DNA from: Tethya wilhelma
Lineage: Eukaryota > Porifera > Demospongiae > Tethyida > Tethyidae
NCBI GenBank assembly: GCA_964030475.1
Contig: CAXIPT010000001.1
Span: forward strand, 11,434,773-11,498,772
DNA length: 64,000 nucleotides
Reading direction: 5' to 3'
Below are positions 57,003 through 64,000 of the stretch, in pieces (position 1 is the first letter of the stretch; each line of letters opens with the position of its first letter). The notes beneath the pieces were generated by a model. The model was not told the origin of the DNA. It was given only the letters and a program-made list of their open reading frames with translations, and made no database searches. The position numbers and the translations under genes are program-made.

Positions 57003-59494
57003 TAGGTATTATGAGACACTTAGAGTTTTCCCTATGAAACTTTTACACAAAATAGTACTCAAAAAGGGCCTTATTCTTGCAAAGCTACACTTCCATATCT
57101 ATGCAGCTTTGCTCGGTTCAAAGGTCAACTGGACCCATTCCCATGTCCAGTTCAAATCTCTTCTAATTGAGGCACACTAGTAGACCGCGTGTTCGAAGTG
57201 AACAGGTATGTGAGTTCTTCTTTGTTTCTTGCATTGTTAAGGCTGTAAACTACCTTCTAAACTTCATTTTCTTAGTTTGCAGTTCATCATTTATCCATGG
57301 CATCTCAGAAAGTACAAAGGAAACAGTGGCTTGCAGAAAATATGGCTAAAGCTTGCGAGGCTGTCAAGAATGAGTCTATGGGCTTACGACAAGCTGCAAG
57401 AGAGCATAATGTACCTTGTCGAAACACTGAGAAGACGTGTGGAAGGCATTGTGCCACTTAATTGTAAACCTGGACCAACAACAGTTCTAACCAGTGAAGA
57501 GGAAGCTAGTTTAGCAGAATACTGCATTAAAATGGCTGATATGGGCTTTGGCCTAACCCGAGAAGGCATAATGGCCATGGCATTTGCAATAGTTGAAAAG
57601 ACTGGACGAAAACACCCCTTTCAAAGTGGTCATGCTGGCAGAGGTTGGTACGAGGGGTTTATGTCTCGCCAAGCTGTTCTTACGCTTCGTACTCCTCAGT
57701 CACTGTCATATGCTCGTGCTGTATGTGGGAACAAAGAAACCATAGATGACTTTTTTGCTAAGCTTGGAGCAATATTAATAGACTAAATTTGATTTCTAAG
57801 CCAAACCAAATATTTAATGCAGACGAAACTGGTGTCACTATTGTTCATAAGCCGTCTAAGGTCATTGCTCGCATGGGCAGACGCAATGTGTCTTCAATCA
57901 CTGTTGCAGATAAAGGGAAGACGCATACTACTCTTGCTTGTGTTTCTGCCAGTGGCCAAGTTATTGCTCCATTCATGGTTTATCCAAGGAAGCGGCCAGT
58001 CCCTGAGAAGATGAGAGAGGGAGCTTATCCCGGTACAACTTTCCATGTAAGTGAGAATGGTTGGATTACCAAGGAACTTTTCTTTGAGTGGTTCAAGTTA
58101 TTTGTTGAAGTAATTCCAACTCCAAGGCCTGTGCTACTTGTGTTAGATGGCCACGGGTCACATGTGACTATTGATGTGATTGAACATGCAAGATTGCATG
58201 ATATACATCTTCTTTGTCTCCCTTCACATACATCACATATTTTGCAACCCCTTGACGTTGGGGTTTTCAAATCGTTTAAATCGTTTTTCTCTAAGGTTTG
58301 TCATCAGTATATGGCAAGTAATCCTGGGCGAGTAGTAACAGAAGATGTTTTGGCTTCTTTAGTTGGAAGTGCAATCGTACAATCTCACACACCTTTAAAT
58401 ATTCTTAGTGGGTTCAAAAAGGCAGGCATATATCCCTTCAACCCTGGACAAGTCAGTGACAGACAGCTTGCTCCTTCACAAGCACTATTGAAATCAACAC
58501 CTCCAACTCCAACTTTCTCTCCTGAGCAGATTTCAAAATTTGAAGAAAGGTATGCAGAGGGCTATGATATTGAGGACCCTACCTATTTGGCTTGGAAAAA
58601 TGCATATCATCCAAGTTCTGAGAGTGTGTCAAACTCTATCAGCAGTGTAATAACTTCAACGTCTCCCTCTCTGTCTGCAGTTTCAGTGTCAAGCCACGCA
58701 AGTTCTATCAGTACCAATGTTACCACAGCTTCAACACCTGCTTCAGCTTCTCTACCAAGTTCAGAAGAAGTTCTTAATGAACTGTTGGTACTGCCTCAAC
58801 CACCGCCTGCTAAAGGTCGCAGAAGAAAAGCTATCAATGACAAAGCTAAAGAAATCACAGACCCCTCTGTTCTTGAAGAACTGAAAGAAAACGAAAGAGC
58901 CAAAGCTGAGGCCAACAGATTGAAAGAAGAAAAAAAACTAGAGAGAGAACAGAAAGCGAAGGAAAGACAAGAAGAGAAAGAGAGAAAGAAACTGGATCGA
59001 GAAAGGAAAGCAAAGGAAAGACAAGAAGAGAAGGAGAGAAAGAAGCTGGAACGAGAAAACAAGGCCAAACAAAGACAAGAAGAGAGAGATAGAAAGAAGG
59101 TAGAAAAGGAAAAGAAGAAACAGGAAAGAAAGTTGGACTCTGAGATTGAAGACGTAGATTCTGAAGAAGATAATGGACAGTGTGGAAGCTGTGGGAAGAT
59201 GTTCGGTGAAGAAATACATAAAAATAACTTTTGGATATGTTGTGATGGTTGTGACCAGTGGTTGTGCTTCTCATGCCATAGTTTTTCAACTAAAAAAAGC
59301 ATTCCGAGCATTTTTTATTGTGACCAGTGTGGTGAATTTCAAAGCTAAACAAAGTATATTTGTGTATAATATTATGTGCTTATCTATAAAAAATAATAAG
59401 TTTTAATAATAATTAATTGTTCTTAACTAAGAAAAGTATTTCCAGCATGTATTACTGTGAGAAATGTGGTGAAAACTAGGTGTCTCATAACCTA
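57003..59494 (+). mobile_element. Pogo-like DNA transposon with TIRs
   Basis: Left end TAGGTATTATGAGACACTTA (57003) and right end CTAGGTGTCTCATAACCTA (59476-59494) are inverted copies apart from an AT insertion and one mismatch. The ends include TA, the target of Pogo/Tigger elements. The only gene inside is the transposase. Length about 2.5 kb is normal for the group. Confidence 0.75.
57297..59348 (+). pseudogene. Pogo-like transposase with C-terminal PHD-like finger, two frameshifts
   Basis: The start MASQKVQRKQWLAENMAKAC is the best start because a Pipsqueak-type helix-turn-helix follows at once (MGLRQAAREHNVP). One extra T near 57417 shifts the frame; the next part runs from GIVPLNCKPGPTTVLT to GRGWYEGFMSRQ. 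One missing A near 57778 shifts it again. The DDE_1 core is intact: D in FNADETGV, D in LLVLDGHGSHVT, D in HILQPLDVGVFKSF. A Ser/Thr-rich linker, a long Lys/Glu/Arg coiled coil with repeated ERQEEKERKKL units, and a C-terminal C4HC3-like finger follow (CGSCGKMF, ICCDGCDQWLCFSCH, YCDQC). The last domain may read chromatin or bind protein partners. Apart from the two single-base changes it is well preserved. Confidence 0.9.
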
Positions 59495-61177
59495 TGTACC
59501 GTCTCATATGTGTAAAAAATAGGGTGCAGTACAGTAGTGTTTGTTATTGTCGAAGTTTACTTGATCAAAGAGATATAAACCTAAGTCCATGTCAAGTGGG
59601 TAGTAATTTATCTCAGTATAAAATTTGACACATTGCAGTTAAACGCTTAAGGAGTTATTAAGCAATAAAGTTACATGTCTCATAATTGCCCCGCCTACTC
59701 TATAGGTATAACTAAGTGCCGGTCAAAATCAAATTTTAGCCATGGTCAACGGAAGGGTCAAGATCTTGACCGCGGTCACAACTCTAAGTTAGTCTGGACA
59801 CCACAACCTTTCTTGCTAGGAGGTGGAGAATAGGCGGGAAGAAAAGGAAAGAAAGGAAGGGTCTAGTGCCCAGACTATAGCTCCAAGTACGGAACATATG
59901 GGAGTTGCCACCCCCTGAGTAGTCCTGAGCCACATTAGAGTGAATTAAACCAAGGGGAGGTGACTTTCATCTCAAAGTGACTAAATGCAGGAAAATGACC
60001 TTTGACCTTCAGGGAGTATAAAATGGCTGGACAGGGGGAGGTGTGGAAGCATGGCTCCTCTCTTAAGTCTGTGTCTTAGTATTGGTATGATAAAACTTTA
60101 TATGCTTAAAGATTATCATAATAGCATACAAATAAGCCATAAACAGTGAGAATATCAATTCATGATTCAAACAGCAACCCTCTAGCTAGCATGCTGACTG
60201 GCAAATTATGCTGTTGTGCATATGAAATTTTTCAAATGTCTTAGCATTCAGTGAATTGTAGGTAGCTGTACCATGCAAGAGGCTATGGTAGGCAATAAAG
60301 AAAAGGATTGTCTGGCAGCAAGCTGAAGTTGTAGACAGCACCAACCACCCAGTACCAAGTTTATTTCAATATCAGTTTCAGTGTTGAATATTATAGTCTC
60401 CTAGCTATAGTTTATGACCATTAATTTTGACTGCAACATTTTGTTAACATTGCCCCAGTATCTATTATGCATGTCATTACTGTGACAGTGCTACTTGGTA
60501 CTTGTATCTTCAGTTGTAACGACTCAGCACTGAGCTACTATAAGCCACAGTAAAGCTCACTTTGGAAGTGAACTTGAAGAAGAAAATATTCATCTCTTGT
60601 AACTATGCACGGTTATAATAATTTATAGATGTGTTGTATTGTGTATTCATAATTAAGAAGCTTCATCTTGAAGTGATTTATTGATTCAGTGTAGCTGTAG
60701 CTCAAGTTGCTTAGGGCCATGGAGGGCAGGCAGTATTTCCACAACCTGGACAGAAAAACAACCATATTGCATGCAATGGAAACATTCCTGCATGGTCACA
60801 GCCCGGGTCAAAGGTCATGGAAACATTCCTGCATATAGCCACAGCTCTGTTGGCCATCTAAACGCAGGAAAGTACCTGGGTCAAAGGTCATTGGAATCAT
60901 TCCTGCATTTAGTGCCACATTTTCATCTCTACTGTATTTCATCTGCGGTCAAAATTTGACTGTGCGAAAATTGCAGTTTGACCCTTGGAATTCGAGCTTG
61001 ACGTGACTGTAGGCGTTGAGCTGTATGACAGCATATGTGACGACCTTTACCAATTAGACCATTTTGAATTCTATTTTGACCGTTGACCAGCAGTAAAATC
61101 TCGCTTTGACCGTTGACAGTTATTTTGACCGTGATCGCAGATGCAAGTACAGTGCATAGGGAAGTCGCCACCCCTTA
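59495..61177. other. non-coding region with diverged internal repeats
   Basis: Three imperfect copies of GGTCAAAGGTCATGGAAACATTCCTGCAT-like sequence occur between 60775 and 60915. TTTGACCGTTGAC-type motifs occur at 59710-59790 and 60940-61135. GCCACCCC occurs near 59908 and 61169. No coding evidence; class unknown. Confidence 0.5.
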
Positions 61178-62169
61178 TTCCCAGTACGGTAGTACTGGGT
61201 ACATAGGAATGGCACGGATGGCCCATTAGCGCAATACAAATATTCACGCTAATAACTCTGCAAAAACCGGGCGCTTGGCACTAAAAGGCTTCTCAAGCTA
61301 CTATTTAGTTCATTCTCTTTCTAACAAGCCCAAAAACATGGCCTAAAACCGTCGCTAAAATATCTAACTAAAATATGCCAAACCTCCAGTTTTCTCCATC
61401 TTCTTCTTCTTCTTCTTCTGTTATGTTACGGCTTTTCTCGAAGACTGTACACTTATAGAAGCTAATTCTTGAACGAATAAACTTGGTATTCATTCGCTTT
61501 TGGCATCGGTTTTCTGTGTCACTCGTCGAGTGGCTCAATACAAGACGAAAAGCGCTTTCTCTGTATGGCAGCCATTATTTTGTAAACCATAAATTATTCA
61601 TAAGCTAGCTAGCTTAACGACCCTTTCCATATTCAAGTGTGCGTTATTTGGAATTTATCATTGCAAGATGCCCGTCACAAGTAGTACTCCAAGCTCTGTC
61701 CTATTTTCTCGTTCTCTGTGCTCAGTTCTTCAGTAGGGAAGTTATCTATAGCTAACAAGATCAGATTCAACTTGGGATTTCAGTGTTTCAGCTGTGTAAA
61801 AGGCATGACTGTACTGTAGCCGGGATCAAGTTCTCTGCTCAGGCTAAAAACTGTATTATACTGATATTATAAACAATTATTTCAAAAAAATAGAACAAAC
61901 AAGTACAAAAAACATTAGAAATGGAATGTAAACATAGGAATGGCCAAATCGTAAAAAAGTGAGCAAACAAGATAGGAATGCTGGTCAGATTGAGCGAGTT
62001 CATTCCTGTGTCTACAATGTCATTGAGTTCAGTAGAGATATGAACATAGGTGACACAGTGAAATGAACTCCTGGCTCAATCTGACCAGCATTCCTATCTT
62101 GTTTGCTCACTTTTTTACGATTTGGCCATTCCTATGTTTACATTCCATATCTAATGTTTTTTGTACTTG
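61178..62169 (-). mobile_element. HL family copy 11, complete
   Basis: A 992-base copy in minus orientation, flanked by A|T (rules as in other copies). The shared 3' half is 61178-61645, the middle 61646-61890, the foldback 5' domain 61895-62169 with arms containing GGAATGCTGGTCAGATTGAG. It belongs to the same subfamily as copy 3 and serves as the reference that shows the inversion in copy 3. Confidence 0.92.
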
Positions 62170-62320
62170 TTAAACTCATAACTAGGCTTATCTATTCAAA
62201 AATAGGCTTATCTTTCAATCTATGTTAGATTTGACAAAGTTGTTACTTGTAGGCAAAAACATCAATTCTGCTCTTTAGACTGAAAGCACTGAACTTGGGC
62301 GCGCGAACAAGAAACGGTGA

Positions 62321-62358
62321 CACCATAGATAATGTAGGCCCCTGCATTATCTATGGTG
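62321..62358. repeat. perfect 14-bp hairpin
   Basis: CACCATAGATAATG and CATTATCTATGGTG are separated by ten bases (TAGGCCCCTG). Part of the same word (CCATAGATAAT) occurs near 2510. It could be a MITE tip or a structured RNA stem; no more can be said. Confidence 0.7.
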
Positions 62359-63380
62359 ACACGCGCACGTAGAGTTTGTATTGAATCCCACTATGCAATG
62401 AGAAGCCCCGTGACCTTTGACCTGCAATTAACCCTGTGACTACTGCATTTTACTTCAACAAAACCATGGAATGTAGAATGCAGCATCACTATAATTTTAT
62501 ACTAACTTTTTTCAAGGTTATCTGGTACAATAATATTTGGTAATTAGCTTTCATTTTTATATCTCAGTAGCTATAGCTAGATACCTAGCTATGCCAAGTA
62601 AAACATTCCTCTCCTTATACAATGTCAGCTTTTAATTCACTTATCATACTAACATATTTTCTTTTTATCATCATTTTTTTTAGCGAGGTGACTGTCCATT
62701 ATTTGCCCTCCTGTGCCACACCTGTATGCTCATGCATAGAAACTGATTGTTTAACTTGAATAAACAAAAAACAAACAAACAAACAAACAAACATAAAAAG
62801 CTCAGTTGAGTATAATACTAGAATATACAATCCTGGACTAGACCGATAAATGATAATGACTCTGTTGAAAGAAGGTTATCCCTCTAACTGTGTCGGTTGG
62901 TTTAAGGGTCAGAGGTGCAGTGAACCTGGTGTGGATATTGAGTCTGCTGAGGGTGATGATAGCCTATAGATCCCTATTGAACTTAGAACTTGTTCAAAGA
63001 CTTTAAAACTTCTTCCTCAATATGCTTCTATTTGTCCTGTTCTATATTTTGTACCTCAGTCTTAGTGGTGCAGCAAAGAAGTAGTTATAATAACAATAAT
63101 ACTGGTTTATTGACCAAATGTCATGATGACTATTATTTATCTTCATTGGGAATGTCCAAGCTGTTCAGAGTATCTATGTTGGTATCAAGTATAGATGCAG
63201 ACTGTTTTGGAATCAACTGAAAAAAGTGAATCAGACTCACATACAAGTGGCCCCAATGCTTCTAATGCATGCATGCATGCAGTAGCTAGCTAAAAATTAA
63301 ACCACACGAAATTCCTCTGATGGCATGCATAGTACTCTAAGGATTTGCTTTCTTATTACACACCCACTCACACCACAGTG

Positions 63381-63414
<34 letters not shown>

Positions 63415-64000
63415 CCCTAATTGAACTGGCTGGCCTACAGTGGTGTTTGACACTCCCAATTGCTAAGTTGAGCTTTGTTTATGGGATCACACCTTGTTCT
63501 CCTCATAACACTGCTGCACTGGGATATGGGATAGGCTGGTTTTTTCTGGAAATACCTGTTCTACTGGGCCTGTTTACTTGTCAGTCAGGTTTTTACCCAT
63601 ATGAGTACAAAAGGATCCCTGAGTCAGCCTTATTTCCTCAGTATCTAGTGCTACATTAAGTTTGAAGTACTCAGAATTGTGCATGCAGCTGATTTACTTG
63701 CAAGAATAAAGAGGTTATACAGAAAAAGGTACATATCTATTGCATTAAGGGTGATACATGCTTCTTATAATCTACTAAATAATGGGAAGCTATAGGATAT
63801 TAAATATGGGCACGTGGAAAAAGCCTCACAGAAAGACTGGACTCCAAGAATCAGACCCTATCTACTGTGAGAAGAGGTTTCGTGTATCAACAAGACACAT
63901 AACATTGGATACAAGCTATAAATTCACAGAAGGACTGGACTCTAAGTATTAACAATCTACCTTCCGGACTCCTATATGGAAGTGGTCGGGCGGGTGACTC
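62359..64000. other. non-coding region with microsatellites
   Basis: It holds an (AAAC)n run at 62764-62793, a (TGCA)n run at 63266-63281, a (CA)n run at 63383-63412 and a partial duplication TCACAGAAAGACTGGACTC / TCACAGAAGGACTGGACTC at 63827 and 63919. The open frame that includes the CA run (63345-63659) has no recognisable domain, and I do not call it a gene. Confidence 0.5.

Noticed and set aside
58796..59311. Phe/Ser-rich minus-strand frames opposite the Pogo coiled coil
   Set aside because: They are antisense shadows of the Lys/Glu-rich coding repeat.
63345..63659. 104-codon open frame near the right end
   Set aside because: It starts in a CA microsatellite, has no recognised domain and no second copy; a chance frame is more likely.
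1..64000. tRNA or rRNA genes
   Set aside because: I looked for tRNA-like arms and conserved rRNA words and saw none that I could support by eye.

Overview
This window is eukaryotic. It shows spliceosomal-type GT-AG introns, LTR retrotransposons of three superfamilies, cut-and-paste transposons, Helitron-like elements and many microsatellites. I see no operons and no ribosome binding sites. The repertoire (Ty3/gypsy, BEL/Pao, Copia, Pogo, MULE/ZSWIM, Crypton-type tyrosine recombinase, Helitron) suits an aquatic invertebrate, possibly a sponge or cnidarian. The species cannot be fixed from the sequence. I could not identify a convincing single-copy host gene: almost every coding stretch is transposon-derived and most are broken.

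Layout. 1-2752: a 46-bp tandem repeat, then a minus-strand gene pair (coiled-coil protein and RPA-like OB-fold/zinc protein) ending at a canonical Helitron 3' terminus. 2753-12510: a minus-strand BEL/Pao element split by a complete Ty3/gypsy element with near-identical LTRs (4629-11415). 12741-15242: a dead gypsy gag, a non-autonomous Helitron (13500-14544) and a truncated hairpin element. 15244-20224: a truncated gypsy copy inserted in a Copia element that also carries a DNA transposon. 20405-22690: an intron-bearing MULE/ZSWIM transposase pseudogene. 23240-26019: a tandem array and a second copy of the coiled-coil/RPA-like unit. 27628-29449, 33221-37654, 53249-54829 and 61178-62169: dense, often nested copies of one roughly 0.9-1.1 kb Helitron-like family. 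29749-31063: a Crypton-type recombinase pseudogene. 32331-35685: a broken Helitron that keeps the N-terminal part of a Rep/helicase-type protein. 38358-42688: small DNA transposons and minisatellites. 42853-49358: a non-autonomous Helitron holding a TA-flanked MITE, which itself holds a second gypsy element. 50956-52767 and 54830-56545: a segmental duplication. 57003-59494: a Pogo-like element whose transposase ends in a PHD-like zinc finger. 59495-64000: mostly non-coding.

How the parts relate. Empty sites, nestings and target duplications inside the window allow several elements to be delimited without outside data. Two Helitron-like families stand out. Family H has CTAG|T 3' ends, short hairpins and a GGGCGAGCC motif inverted at its two ends; the RPA-like gene pair and the Rep/helicase remnant both lie beside such ends. 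The second family ('HL') inserts between A and T without a target duplication, ends in a CCCAGTAC hairpin, has matching subterminal inverted repeats and carries a large foldback domain at its other end. It is present in at least eleven copies in 64 kb and repeatedly inserts into itself.

Four isolated N bases (15243, 23533, 26220, 35232) mark probable assembly joins. At three of them, recognisable features are cut off.
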